Part shown: positions 1 through 10,700 of the stretch, one piece after another
Numbering within the stretch: the first letter of the stretch is position 1
Layout of the letters: the number at the start of each line of letters is the position of its first letter
Assembly (NCBI GenBank): GCA_947495035.1
Contig: CANLXI010000012.1
Location: 62,001 to 126,000, forward strand
Direction: 5' to 3'
DNA: 64,000 bases
DNA from: an uncultured Granulosicoccus sp.
GTDB lineage: Bacteria; Pseudomonadota; Gammaproteobacteria; Granulosicoccales; Granulosicoccaceae
Program-made: the position numbers and the translations under genes
Notes under the pieces: generated by a model
Told to the model about the DNA's origin: nothing
Database searches by the model: none
The model's input: the letters and a program-made list of their open reading frames with translations, nothing else

Positions 1-404
1 GCTTCGGGCTGGACAGTTGCATTACCTGCGGCTGCTGCGACCTGGTCTGCCCTTCTGCCATTCCGTTGACGCAGGCCTTTCGCCACGCTAGGGATGCACA
101 GCGTGAACAGGCACGTCAGGAACGCATGGCAGCCTTGTCGCAACAACGGCATCAGGCTCGCGAACAGAGACTGCAGGAACGAGCCGCCGCGCGCGAGGAA
201 AGACGCCGACTGGCCAAGGCACAGTCGAGCTCCGGCAGCGATCCGATCGCCGATGCGCTGGCCAGAGCCCGTCAGCGGCGCAAACCACGACTTTCACAGG
301 CTGGCCGTACATCAGCGCCTGCCGCTGATGAGTCAAACCGGGATTCACCGCCCGCCTCGGCGACTGAGGCGTCGGTCAAACGACCGGATGATGGTCGCCC
401 ATGA
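1..404 (+). CDS. rnfC: RnfC, electron transport complex subunit C (C-terminal part)
   Basis: The gene enters from the left edge; the frame is open from base 3. The first residues contain CITCGCCDLVCP, a CxxCxxCxxxCP cluster typical of the second [4Fe-4S] site of the ferredoxin-like part of RnfC. After it comes a long Arg/Gln/Glu/Ala-rich helical tail of about 110 residues, as seen in many gammaproteobacterial RnfC proteins. RnfC is the peripheral NADH-side subunit of the Rnf (Rsx) complex, which couples NADH/ferredoxin electron transfer to ion movement at the inner membrane. Its stop overlaps the rnfD start by 4 bases, so the genes are translationally coupled. The N-terminal NADH/FMN domain lies outside the window. 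Confidence 0.9.
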   Translation, partial: FGLDSCITCGCCDLVCPSAIPLTQAFRHARDAQREQARQERMAALSQQRHQAREQRLQERAAAREERRRLAKAQSSSGSDPIADALARARQRRKPRLSQAGRTSAPAADESNRDSPPASATEASVKRPDDGRP

Positions 405-1519
405 GCACGCTCGCACCCGACACGAAAGCCATTGCCTTGCAGCAGCGTCGCGTCCACCACATCATGCTGAACGTCATGCTGGCGCTGCTTCCCGGTACCC
501 TGCTGCAAGCATGGTTGATCGATGATCGCGTACTGCAGACAGTGCCGATTGCCATGGCCGCTGCACTGTTGTTCGAAGCCGCGGCATTGCGACTGCGCGG
601 CAAGGCCTTGCGTCCATCGCTCGCCGACGGCAGCATCCTTCTGGCCGCCTGGCTCCTGGCACTGTGTCTGCCGCCGTCTCTGCCCGTGTGGCAGCTGGTT
701 GTCGGGATCTTTGTCATGGTCATGCTGGGCAAGCATCTATATGGCGGACTGGGGCACAACCCATTCAATCCGGCCATGGTGGCCTACGCCGTGCTGATCA
801 TTTCCTTCCCGGTCACGATGAGCGACTGGCAGGCAAGGCAGCACACGGAGGTACCGGCCTCACAAACTTCTTCCTGGGACGGCATCAGCGGCGCCACGCC
901 TCTGGATCAGCTTCGGCAGATTCGCGTGAAGCTGGCCAATTCCAGCCTGACAGCCTTGTCCGACAGCCCGTCCGTGCCCGCCGCGAATGCCGACCCGGAA
1001 GACACCCCTGCGAATACAGGGGCAATTTCCACGGTAGAACGCAATACTGACACTCAAGGCAGCTTGCCATCCTATCAGGATAGAGCGCAGGACCTGATCA
1101 TGAATTCCAATTGGATGTGGGTGAATCTCGCCTGGCTGGCCGGAGGCATCTATCTGTTGTTGATGCGTGTCATCAGCTGGCATGTGCCGCTGGCAGTACT
1201 GTCCGGCATCGCCCTGATGTATCTTGGGCTTGCCGCAGGTCAGTCCTCCCACGCCCTCCCTCTGATTCCCGCTCTGCTTTCCGGTGCGATCATGCTGGGG
1301 GCCTTCTTCATTGCCACCGATCCGGTGACGGCGGCAGCCAGTCGTCGAGGCAAACTGGTCTACGGTGCCGGAGTTGGCATTTTGACCGTGGTGATCCGTG
1401 AATTCAGCAGCTACCCGGAAGGCCTGGCCTTTGCCGTCCTGCTGATGAATACCGGCGTCCCTCTGATCGACTATCTGATTACCGGGCCTGCGGGCCGCTC
1501 GCGATCGTCTGCGCCATGA
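401..1519 (+). CDS. rnfD: RnfD, electron transport complex membrane subunit D
   Basis: Polytopic inner-membrane protein of 372 residues. The motif SGATPL at residues 163-168 is the known covalent FMN attachment site of the RnfD/NqrB family, with Thr166 as the expected flavinylated residue. The family motif around GHNPFNPAMV (residues 118-127) is present, and several hydrophobic helices lie on both sides. Between the flavin site and the next helix (about 170-235) is a Ser/Pro/Asn/Thr-rich stretch with no obvious structure, which looks longer than the matching loop in E. coli RsxD. It overlaps rnfC and rnfG by 4 bases each, so it sits within one operon. Confidence 0.95.
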   Translation: MSTLAPDTKAIALQQRRVHHIMLNVMLALLPGTLLQAWLIDDRVLQTVPIAMAAALLFEAAALRLRGKALRPSLADGSILLAAWLLALCLPPSLPVWQLVVGIFVMVMLGKHLYGGLGHNPFNPAMVAYAVLIISFPVTMSDWQARQHTEVPASQTSSWDGISGATPLDQLRQIRVKLANSSLTALSDSPSVPAANADPEDTPANTGAISTVERNTDTQGSLPSYQDRAQDLIMNSNWMWVNLAWLAGGIYLLLMRVISWHVPLAVLSGIALMYLGLAAGQSSHALPLIPALLSGAIMLGAFFIATDPVTAAASRRGKLVYGAGVGILTVVIREFSSYPEGLAFAVLLMNTGVPLIDYLITGPAGRSRSSAP

Positions 1520-2121
1520 GAATACCAGCCAGAACCGGCCTGACTCTGGCCTGCTGCGCAGCGCTGGCAATCATCTCGCTGAGCCTCGTCCATCAAATGA
1601 CTCGTGAACGTCTGGAGGCAGCGCGCCAGCAATGGTTACTGCAGGGACTCTCGGCGGTGTTACCCGAAGGGCCCTACGATGAGGATCCGCTGAGCAGCCG
1701 CAGGATGATCACGGCTCCCGAACTGGGCAGTACGCAAGCGCTGCCTCTGTACACGGTGTATCGTGACAGGCAACCTCTGGCCGCCGTGCTCAGCGTGATT
1801 GCGCCGGATGGCTACAATGGTGATATCCGCTTGCTGTTGGGAGTCCGACCCGATGGGCAGATCATCGGTGCACGTGTGACCGAGCACCGAGAGACACCTG
1901 GCCTCGGAGATGATATCGAGATCATCCGCTCGGACTGGATCACGCAGTTTGCCGGGCGTTCGCTACAGCACGATACCGCCTCCGCCTGGGCGGTGACACG
2001 CTTCGGCGGACACTTTGATTCGCTGACCGGCGCAACCATCACCCCGCAAGCCGTCATCACTGCCATCCACCGAGCCTTGCAGTGGTACCAACAACATCGC
2101 GACGAGGTTTTTTCGTCATGA
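1516..2121 (+). CDS. rnfG: RnfG, electron transport complex subunit G
   Basis: A protein of 201 residues with one N-terminal membrane helix (about 8-27) followed by a periplasmic FMN-binding domain. The motif TGATITPQAV at 171-180 matches the S/TGAT flavin attachment motif of RnfG/NqrC, with Thr174 as the likely covalent FMN site. The segment ETPGLGDDI (126-134) is also typical of the family. Start and stop both overlap the neighbouring rnf genes (ATGA junctions), as expected for a coupled rnfCDGE operon. Confidence 0.95.
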   Translation: MRIPARTGLTLACCAALAIISLSLVHQMTRERLEAARQQWLLQGLSAVLPEGPYDEDPLSSRRMITAPELGSTQALPLYTVYRDRQPLAAVLSVIAPDGYNGDIRLLLGVRPDGQIIGARVTEHRETPGLGDDIEIIRSDWITQFAGRSLQHDTASAWAVTRFGGHFDSLTGATITPQAVITAIHRALQWYQQHRDEVFSS

Positions 2122-2852
2122 ACACCGATACGCTCAAGCCGCCAGCCTCGATGCCAGTCACACCACTGTGGAGAGAGGGCCTGTGGTCCGGCAACCCCGC
2201 TCTGGTGAAACTGCTGGGACTCTGTCCCTTGCTGGCGGTCAGCAACAATGTCGTCAATGGAATCGGACTGGGCCTTGCCACCCTGCTGACACTGCTTGTC
2301 GCCAACGCCTCTGTGTCACTGATGCGCCCCTGGGTACTACCCGCCATCCGTATCCCGATCTATGTACTGATCATTGCCAGCACGGTCACCATCATCGAGC
2401 TGCTGATGCAAGCCTGGCTACCTGCACTACACGCATCTCTGGGAATCTTCCTGCCCTTGATCGTCACCAACTGCCTGATCATCGGCCGCTCGGAAGCCTA
2501 TGCCTCGCGCAACGACCTGCGCAGTTCGACGCATGACGCACTGGCCATGGGCAGCGGGTTTCTCTGGGTGCTGGTGCTGCTGGGCGGTCTGCGTGAATTG
2601 TTCGGACAAGGCACATTGCTTGATCAGGCACAGCTTCTGTTCGGCGAACCGGCGACACAACTATCCCTGCAGATCTTTGCCGCCGACAAGGGCATGCTGA
2701 TCGCACTGCTTCCACCCGGTGCATTCTTCGCACTGGGACTGTTACTTGCTGGCAAGAATCTGATCGACTCGCAGTTGGCACAGCGGCAGCGGTCCGACAG
2801 ACTCACGACAAGCGGTGACCCCGAACCCACCGACACACTCACCTCTCACTAG
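2118..2852 (+). CDS. rnfE: RnfE, electron transport complex membrane subunit E
   Basis: Very hydrophobic six-helix protein of 244 residues. The ATG at 2118 overlaps the rnfG stop; an upstream in-frame start would add residues with no family match. It has the two conserved cysteines of the RnfA/RnfE pair, in GLCPLLAVS near the N terminus and in VTNCLIIGRSEA, which are known to hold a membrane-embedded [2Fe-2S] cluster between RnfA and RnfE. The C-terminal tail is polar and probably cytoplasmic. rnfA and rnfB are expected upstream of the window; nth, which often follows rnfE in Enterobacteria, is absent here. Confidence 0.95.
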   Translation: MNTDTLKPPASMPVTPLWREGLWSGNPALVKLLGLCPLLAVSNNVVNGIGLGLATLLTLLVANASVSLMRPWVLPAIRIPIYVLIIASTVTIIELLMQAWLPALHASLGIFLPLIVTNCLIIGRSEAYASRNDLRSSTHDALAMGSGFLWVLVLLGGLRELFGQGTLLDQAQLLFGEPATQLSLQIFAADKGMLIALLPPGAFFALGLLLAGKNLIDSQLAQRQRSDRLTTSGDPEPTDTLTSH

Positions 2853-2883
2853 AATCGCCAGACTAACCCCGGGGAGCCCCCAC

Positions 2884-3312
2884 ATGCTGTTCACACAGGA
2901 CCGAACCCGTACTCGCCAGATGTTTCGCAGCACCTGGCAAAAGCACACTCGCGGTGACATGCTGGAGCCGCTGGAAAAGCAGATCGCCAGTCTGCTTGAA
3001 GAACACCCGGAATACCATTCTCTGCTGACCGGCAATGACGATGTCGTGGACCATGACTTCACCGCGGAAGACGGACACGAGAATCCGTTTCTGCACCTGA
3101 GCCTGCATCTGGCGCTGCGAGAACAGGTGGGTACCGACAGACCGGCAGGTATTGCCTCCATCACTCGCTCGTTACTGCTCAAGCATGGTGATGGGCACAA
3201 GGTCGAGCACATGATGATCGAGCGACTCGGCCTGTTTCTCTGGGAAGCTCAGCGCCAGAGCCGCGCACCTGACGAACAGGCGTATCTGGCCAGCCTGCGC
3301 GAGCTGCTGTAG
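2884..3312 (+). CDS. DUF1841 family protein
   Basis: A protein of 142 residues, starting at the ATG at 2884, preceded by GGGGAG about 10 bases upstream. The sequence (MLFTQDRTRTRQMF start, a central ENPFLHLSLHLALREQ block and a C-terminal segment with GHKVEHMMIE) fits DUF1841, a family of small soluble proteins of unknown function in beta- and gammaproteobacteria. The conserved His residues in HLSLHL and GHKVEH suggest a metal or cofactor site, but that is inference. It lies 31 bases after rnfE on the same strand and is probably cotranscribed. Confidence 0.8.
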   Translation: MLFTQDRTRTRQMFRSTWQKHTRGDMLEPLEKQIASLLEEHPEYHSLLTGNDDVVDHDFTAEDGHENPFLHLSLHLALREQVGTDRPAGIASITRSLLLKHGDGHKVEHMMIERLGLFLWEAQRQSRAPDEQAYLASLRELL

Positions 3313-3333
3313 ATCTGACAATGCGGCAGATCT
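3311..3333. terminator. Possible stem-loop after the DUF1841 gene
   Basis: AGATCTG (3311-3317) and CAGATCT (3327-3333) form a perfect 7-bp stem with a 9-base loop that starts inside the stop codon of the DUF1841 gene. No T-run follows, so it would be a weak or Rho-assisted terminator at best. Confidence 0.3.
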
Positions 3334-3520
3334 CAAAGCGACGCTCGTCACGCTACGGCTGATACGGCCATCGCAGATCAGAAGACCGGAGACGGCCGTA
3401 CCCTCGAATCGATTCAGCTGTCTGACAACAGGTCGATGCAGCAGTGTGGCTGCCTGTTACGTCGATACTGTCAAACGCTCGGAATTCAGCCCGCCGAGCC
3501 ATGCATGAGCGTCCTGTTTC

Positions 3521-5413
3521 GTGGCGAAATTTCCGAATATCCTTGTGGTATCCCTGTCTTGTCTTGCAGTTATCAGCCTCCCCCGGATGGCACTGGCGGA
3601 TCCTCGGTCCGAGCACCCGGCGGAACTCTCTGCCAGACAGCTCTTCGACACACAGGCTGTCAGCTACGCCGAGCGTTTCACCAGACAGTCGGTCGAACCA
3701 CTGCTGGCCTATGCACGCAGTGCACCGACAGCCATGGCAGCGGAGCATGCACCCGAAGAATACAAGCCTGTCAGCAGTAGTCACAAGCTGAGCCTGGCGC
3801 TGGAGCTGTCGAAAACACTCGACAGCGAACAGATCGCGTCATTGCAGGCCAATGGCCCCTGGCTGACAGAGGATGGACTGTCCATCAATGCTCAGCAGCT
3901 GATTCGCAGTATCCAGAATGCCGCCATTCACGGCCTGAATCCCGACAGCTACGGTCTGGCGGAAATACTGCGTACGGTGGACACACTGAGCGGTCTGGAC
4001 AGAACCGGTGCAGGTGCAGGGAAATTGCAACATGGCGTGCATCTGCCAGGCAGTCTGTCATTGAGAGAACTCTTGGGCAGGCAGATGGATCAGGCCTTCG
4101 TGGGTCTGGTGCAACACCTGGGGCAAGGTGTCGTGGATGCTCGTGCCACGCAGAAAGACCTGTTTCGGGACGTGCCGGCAATCAATGCACAGGCGCAGCT
4201 TGAATCCGTACGCTCGGGCCGCAGCAGTGCGCTGCAGGCATTGAATTCGGTAACACCCACTCACGCCGACTACCAGCGATTGACCCGGCGCATGCGCGAC
4301 CTTCTGACAGAACACGCCAGTGGTATTCGGCGCAAGACCATCGAGCACCATACCAGCGCCTCGAGCATGCTCAGCCATGCCGACATCTATGCCATCAAGT
4401 CTCGCCTGGTGGACACGGGTGACCTGTCACCAAAAGGCACGGTCATGCCGTACTTCGATCAGGAACTGACGAATGCCTTGCGGCGGTTTCAGCAACGTCA
4501 TGGACTGAAGGCCTCCGGCAGACTCGATCTGCGCACCCGCCAGGTGCTGAACCTGAGTATCGAGGAGGAGATACGAGCCATTGCCCTGAGTCTGGAACGC
4601 TGGCGCTGGATGCCGCGCAAGCTGGGGGACAAGCATATCTTCATCAATATTCCCGATTACCATGTGGTGGTCAGGGACGGCGACGAGACTCTCCTGAACA
4701 TGACCGCCGTCGTGGGCTCCGTGGAACACCAGACACCCACATTCTCGCGTGATATGAGTTACATGGAATTCAATCCGACATGGACGGTACCGGCATCGAT
4801 TGCCAACCGGGAACTGATACCCAAGGAACGAAGACAACCCGGCTATCTTGTTTCCCGGCAGTTCGACTTCCTGAAACGCGACGGCAAACAGCTGGTGGTT
4901 GTTCCACCGGAAGAGGTAACCGCGGCCGATTTCAACATGGAGCGTTTTCCCTATCTGCTGCGTCAGCGAGGTGGGCCGATCAACGCTCTGGGCCGCATGA
5001 AGTTCATGATGCCCAACCCCTACGCCATCTATCTGCATGACACTCAGGCCAAGAAGCACTTCACCCTCAATGATCGCGCCTACAGTCATGGGTGCATCCG
5101 CCTGAGCGACCCGGACGCATTGGCCATTCTGCTGATGCAAATGGACGGCTACAGTCAGGACACCATCGACAAGAGTCTGCAAGGTAGCGAGACCAAACGT
5201 GTGAGATTGCGATCACCGGTGCCGACGCACCTGACCTATCTGACTACCTGGGTGGATGAAGCCGGCGAGCTGCAAAGGCGCGCAGACATCTATCATCAGG
5301 ATGCGGCGCTGGTCAAGGCCTTGCAGGAGGCCGGCACCTTGCTGAGCCTGTTGAAAGGGCCGAGTGAGACCGACACGACACTGCAGAAACTGGCCAGTAA
5401 CGAATCCCGTTGA
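3521..5413 (+). CDS. L,D-transpeptidase, YcbB/LdtD-like
   Basis: Periplasmic protein of 630 residues (E. coli LdtD is 615). It starts at a GTG, followed by a signal peptide that probably ends at PRMALA. A peptidoglycan-binding-like segment lies around FQQRHGLKASGRLDLRTRQ, and the YkuD catalytic domain follows. The catalytic motif SHGCIRL has its nucleophile at Cys525, and the family's NPTWTVP and HDTQAKKHF segments are present. Such enzymes make 3-3 crosslinks in peptidoglycan or attach proteins to it. The gene stands alone; its 3' end faces the mazG 3' end across a gap filled with tandem repeats. Confidence 0.92.
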   Translation: MAKFPNILVVSLSCLAVISLPRMALADPRSEHPAELSARQLFDTQAVSYAERFTRQSVEPLLAYARSAPTAMAAEHAPEEYKPVSSSHKLSLALELSKTLDSEQIASLQANGPWLTEDGLSINAQQLIRSIQNAAIHGLNPDSYGLAEILRTVDTLSGLDRTGAGAGKLQHGVHLPGSLSLRELLGRQMDQAFVGLVQHLGQGVVDARATQKDLFRDVPAINAQAQLESVRSGRSSALQALNSVTPTHADYQRLTRRMRDLLTEHASGIRRKTIEHHTSASSMLSHADIYAIKSRLVDTGDLSPKGTVMPYFDQELTNALRRFQQRHGLKASGRLDLRTRQVLNLSIEEEIRAIALSLERWRWMPRKLGDKHIFINIPDYHVVVRDGDETLLNMTAVVGSVEHQTPTFSRDMSYMEFNPTWTVPASIANRELIPKERRQPGYLVSRQFDFLKRDGKQLVVVPPEEVTAADFNMERFPYLLRQRGGPINALGRMKFMMPNPYAIYLHDTQAKKHFTLNDRAYSHGCIRLSDPDALAILLMQMDGYSQDTIDKSLQGSETKRVRLRSPVPTHLTYLTTWVDEAGELQRRADIYHQDAALVKALQEAGTLLSLLKGPSETDTTLQKLASNESR

Positions 5414-5483
5414 GCGAGTACTCGCTGCATCGTCAGGGGAATGCGCGCACCGGCGAACGGCCTGGACACTGAAGCAAGGCTCG

Positions 5484-5515
5484 GATTGGCTGATTGGCTG
5501 ATTGGCTGATTGAAT
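5484..5515. repeat. Octamer tandem repeat GATTGGCT, 3 copies plus a degenerate fourth
   Basis: Three exact copies of GATTGGCT run from 5484 to 5507, then GATTGAAT. They lie in the 373-base gap between the convergent ends of the L,D-transpeptidase gene and mazG and run directly into the next array. Confidence 0.95.
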
Positions 5516-5585
5516 CTTGGATTCTTGGATTCTTGGATTCTTGGATTCTTGGATTCTTGGATTCTTGGATTCTTGGATTCTTGGA
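5516..5585. repeat. Octamer tandem repeat CTTGGATT, 8 full copies
   Basis: Eight exact 8-bp units from 5516 to 5579, then a partial copy (CTTGGA). The array adjoins the preceding octamer array and is separated by only 17 bases from the heptamer array that follows. It is not protein-coding in any frame with family support. Confidence 0.95.
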
Positions 5586-5602
5586 AGCGTGGAACCCTTG
5601 AA

Positions 5603-5678
5603 GCTTTGGGCTTTGGGCTTTGGGCTTTGGGCTTTGGGCTTTGGGCTTTGGGCTTTGGGCTTTGGGCTTTGGGCTTTG
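5603..5678. repeat. Heptamer tandem repeat GCTTTGG, 10 full copies
   Basis: Ten exact 7-bp units (5603-5672) and a partial eleventh. This is the third array in the gap 5414-5786; the remaining bases of the gap (5679-5786) hold no gene that I can support. Perfect identity of units implies recent slippage expansion. Confidence 0.95.
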
Positions 5679-5786
5679 ACAGGCATGGTGATGGGTAGGC
5701 ACGTAGCGGTATCCGTGTCGGACATTGCTCCAGATTGCGCGGCTGACCGGGCTCGATCATTGCAGCGAAGCGCAGCGCTGCAGTGT

Positions 5787-6782
<996 letters not shown>

Positions 6783-6913
6783 GCCATCACACTAACATCA
6801 GCCCTGCCGACAAAGGGGCAATCCGCAGTTCTGCTCCCGCAGAAAATGGCGAGCCGCGTTATTCACGCAGTAGTGGATACGCGCTGCGCGGTATACACGC
6901 ATGGCTCTTCGCA

Positions 6914-6941
6914 CGCAATTCGTCGAACGCAATTCGTCGAA
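6914..6941. repeat. 14-mer direct duplication next to the heptamer array
   Basis: CGCAATTCGTCGAA occurs twice back to back (6914-6927 and 6928-6941) and is immediately followed by the CGCAGCA heptamer array. It lies upstream of mazG and downstream of the YfaZ-like gene. Confidence 0.9.
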
Positions 6942-7018
6942 CGCAGCACGCAGCACGCAGCACGCAGCACGCAGCACGCAGCACGCAGCACGCAGCACGC
7001 AGCACGCAGCACGCAGCA
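6942..7018. repeat. Heptamer tandem repeat CGCAGCA, 11 copies
   Basis: Eleven exact 7-bp units. The array lies 160-236 bases upstream of the mazG start codon and just after the 3' end of the YfaZ-like gene, so it falls in the likely promoter or leader region of mazG. The gap 6783-7068 shows no other feature. Confidence 0.95.
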
Positions 7019-7068
7019 CGTTATTCAGCGTGCGGCATGGCGTGCGGTCCCGTCAATCAGGTTGCCAA

Positions 7069-7686
7069 TCAGAAGGAAATATTCAGTCCGAAGTGCGCGC
7101 TGCGGTCCAGTTGCACATTGTCATAGTCATTGGTATCGAAGCGCATTCGCCGATAACCGACATAGGCTCGGGCACGTGGCATGATTTCAACCTGCAGTCG
7201 CACACTGACCTCACCGTAGCGCTCTGCATCGGAGAAGCTGGTGATATTGGGCGCATAGAAGCCTTCGAAACTGAGTTCTACCGGGTTGTAAGCTGACTGC
7301 TGTAACAGCAGACCTGCCTGAAACCCCAATGCCAGCGCCCCCACGGTCTCGCTGTCGGTGCTGTTTTCCCGATCGACACCGGTTTCTATTTCACCACCAA
7401 CCAGTTTCATGCCGGCACTGATGTGATATTGGGAATTGAGGGTCTGACGCACTCCTCGAGCCAACAAGGTGCCGTGCACCAGGTTGTCTCCCACTTCACT
7501 GATGAAACCACCCACAGCAATTTCCGCCCCGCCATCCTGTGTGCGCGCCTGGTCTGTGTAGAACGGATCGCGATTGAGAATGACGGACAGATTGGCTGTC
7601 TCATTGCTCAGGGCCAGGTCGATACCTCCGGCCCAAATGGGGCCGGCAGCCATCAGCAGAGCCATGCCCACCAGATACTTCTTCAT
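7069..7686 (-). CDS. YfaZ-like outer membrane protein
   Basis: A protein of 205 residues starting at the ATG at 7686 (MKKYLVGM), which gives a clean signal peptide ending near GPIWA. The open frame extends upstream but without a signal. The mature part alternates polar and hydrophobic residues like a small beta-barrel and ends in the aromatic FGLNISF, as expected for outer-membrane insertion. The pattern (SNETANLSV, GGFISEVGDN, YAPNITSFSDAERYGEV, YVGYRRMRFDT) fits the YfaZ family of uncharacterised outer-membrane proteins. It is probably monocistronic. Confidence 0.75.
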   Translation of the reverse strand: MKKYLVGMALLMAAGPIWAGGIDLALSNETANLSVILNRDPFYTDQARTQDGGAEIAVGGFISEVGDNLVHGTLLARGVRQTLNSQYHISAGMKLVGGEIETGVDRENSTDSETVGALALGFQAGLLLQQSAYNPVELSFEGFYAPNITSFSDAERYGEVSVRLQVEIMPRARAYVGYRRMRFDTNDYDNVQLDRSAHFGLNISF

Positions 7687-7768
7687 ACAACACCCCGGGA
7701 TTATCGTCTGTTTATGGGGTGAGTCTAGACGCGATTTCAGCCCTCGCAAGCTTAATTGCACATCTCCG

Positions 7769-10700
7769 TCAAAGCTTCGGCAGCCATTTGGCAAGCTCGT
7801 CGACACGGTTCTCCAGACGGGACACGGACACCTTTTCACGGGTGCCCAGATCCTGTGCAAACAGCGATACCCGCAGCTCTTCGAACGCCCAGCGCAGGGC
7901 CCGATGAGCCTGTCGATAAGCGGGATCATCGTCACGTTCCTGCGGCAGATTCTTGAAGGACTCCCAGACCGGGAGCAGTTCGGCTCGCCGGCGGCGATCC
8001 TTGTCCGGTGCCATGTCGATCGCATCCAGACGCTTGTCCATGGCCTGAAAATAGATCGGCAGTCGCTCCAGGCGCAGCAGACCGGTTTGCGTCACGAACC
8101 CTGCATGTATCAGCTGTTCGATCTGATCACGAATATCCACTGCCGGTTCGATCCAGCTCAATGAGATGGATCCCTCCAGACGCTTGGCCACCTGTCGATG
8201 CTGCTCGAACACTTGCCCGAGAATATCGCAGAAGCGCGCCGCCACTCCGACCAGTTCAGGCCGGCCGCTCTCCAGTTTCTGCATGAAACTGTCACGGCTG
8301 CGTGGCAGTTGCTCGCGATCGACAAAAACATGATCAACGGCCGCGTTGATGATGTCGTCAATCAGGGTCTGCTTGTTACCAAAAGGCGTAAAGCGCAGAC
8401 TCAGCACATTGATGTTGGGCAGTTTCCGCTGCAGATACCGCACTTCATCCTTCAGTACTTCCTTGTAGAGCGCGCGAACTCCTACCGGCATGGCGCTCAT
8501 GGCAGCCGCCTCGGTGGCAAACAGCTTGATGCCCACTCCATCCCTTGTTGCTTGCAGGGCAGGAAAACCCTGCAGCGTCATGCCGCTCTTCTCGATATCC
8601 ACGCTCTGAGGCAAGTCGCCGAAATTCCAGTCGCTGACCTGATCACGCTCGATGCTGTTGTCACTGAAGCGCAGCAGGGTTTCCTCCACTTCACCGACAT
8701 AGGCTTCCTGCAATGCGGTCAGATTCCGGCCTGCACGCAGCATCTGACCTTCATTTCCAACCACTTCGAACCGCATCGACAGATGAGATGGCAGATTGCC
8801 GCTGTCCCAGTCTTCCTGCGTCACTGTCACACCGGTCATGCGCTGCAGATGCCTTGACAGGCTTCCCAGCAGGGAGCCATCGGCGGGGTCCATGGCCGCC
8901 CGCGCGGCCGCCGCATAATCCGGCGCGGGAACGAAATTACGCCGCAGACTCTTGGGCAATGCCTTGATCAGCAGCGTAATCTTCTCTTCCAGCATGCCGG
9001 GGACCAACCACTCGCAGCGTGCTGCCGACACTCGGTTCAGCACTTCGACCGGACAGATCAGGGTCACCCCATCATCGTCTTCTCCCGGGGCAAAATGGTA
9101 TTTCAGGGGCAGCACCATGCCGCTCATCTCCATCTGATCCGGGTAATCCCTGGCGCTGACATCCACGGCATCATCCAGCAGCAGCTGCTCACGTTCGAAG
9201 AACAGGGCACGTGGGTTGTCCGCTTCGAAGCTCTTGCGCCATTTCTCGAAATCGGCTGCGGTGCAGATTCCCTCCGGCAGAATCGCATCGTAGAAACGCA
9301 CCAGCTCTTCGGGATCAACGACGATATCGCGGCGGCGGGACTTTTCCTCCAGAGTCGTGACTTCGTCCAGCAGGGCGAGATTGTATCGGTGAAACTCTCC
9401 CCGTGTGTTCAGCTCACCGGCAACCAGAGCCTCGCGAATGAAGATCTGCCTTGATTCTGCCGGATTGATCCTGCCGTAATTGACGCCTTTCTTCGGATTG
9501 ATGATCAGACCGTACAGCGTGGACTGCGCCCAGGCATTCACGGTGCCTTTCTTCTTGTGCCAGTGGGCATCGCGGTAGCTGTACTGCAGCAGATGGGTGG
9601 CCAGAGTTTCTATCCATTCGGGCTGTATGGCACCCACCTGGCGCGCATACAGCTTGCTGGTCTCGGCCACCTCGCCCGCCATGATCCACTTCGGCCCCTT
9701 CTTGAACAGGCCTGAGCCGGGGAAGATGCTCAAGTGTCGATTGCGGGTACCCAGATAAGCCTGCTTGTCGGTCTTGATGGCAACGTTGGCCAGCAATCCG
9801 GTCAGCAGCGCTCGATGAATATTGTCCTGGGCAGCCTCGCCCGTCGACTGTTTCAGATTCAGTTCCTTGCACAGGCGTTCGAGTTGGCGTCGCACATCCA
9901 TCCATTCGATGATTCGCAGAGCCGACAGATAACGTTGCTTGCACATCTTGCGGAATTGCGAATTCGACAATGCTTCCTTCTGCACCGTGACGAAATTCCA
10001 CAGATTCAGCCAGGCCATGAAATCGGAGTTTTCATGGTTGAATTCGGCATGTTGCTCGTCGGCAGCCTGTCGCTTCTCGAACGGGCGTTCCCGCGGATCC
10101 TGCACGGACAATGCACTGACAAGCGTCAACACTTCACTGACACAACCTTCATCGGCCGATGCCAACAGCATGCGTCCCAGGCGCGGATCGATCGGCAAGC
10201 GTGCCAGACGCTTGCCCAGAGGCGTCAGCCGACGCTGTGTATCCAGGGCCGCCAGTTCCTGCAAGGTGCGATAACCATCGTTGATGAACTTCGATTCGGG
10301 CGCTTCGACGAAAGGGAAATCGTCGATGCGACCGAGCTTCATGGATGCCATCTGCAAAATAACCGACGAGAGGTTTGTACGCAGAATTTCCGGCTCGGTG
10401 AACTCGGCGCGTGTCAGAAAATCCTCTTCGGAGTACAGACGAATGCAGACACCGGGGGCCACTCGACCGCAGCGCCCCATGCGCTGATTGGCCGACGCCT
10501 GTGACACCTTTTCGATGGGCAGACGCTGTACCTTGCTGCGTACGCTGTAGCGCGATACTCGTGCGTAGCCCGGGTCGACAACCGCGCGTATGCCAGGCAC
10601 CGTCAAGGAGGTTTCTGCCACATTGGTGGCAAGCACGATACGGGGATTGCTGTGTGCCTGGAAAATACGATTCTGATCGGCATTGGACAGTCGGGAGAAC

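Noticed and set aside
6942-7018. Possible CRISPR array
   Set aside because: Units are 7 bp and contiguous with no spacers; this is a simple tandem repeat, as are the other arrays.
7687-8025. Extending the YfaZ-like gene to an upstream start near 8025
   Set aside because: The extension would hide the clear signal peptide at MKKYLVGM and overlaps the end of hrpA.
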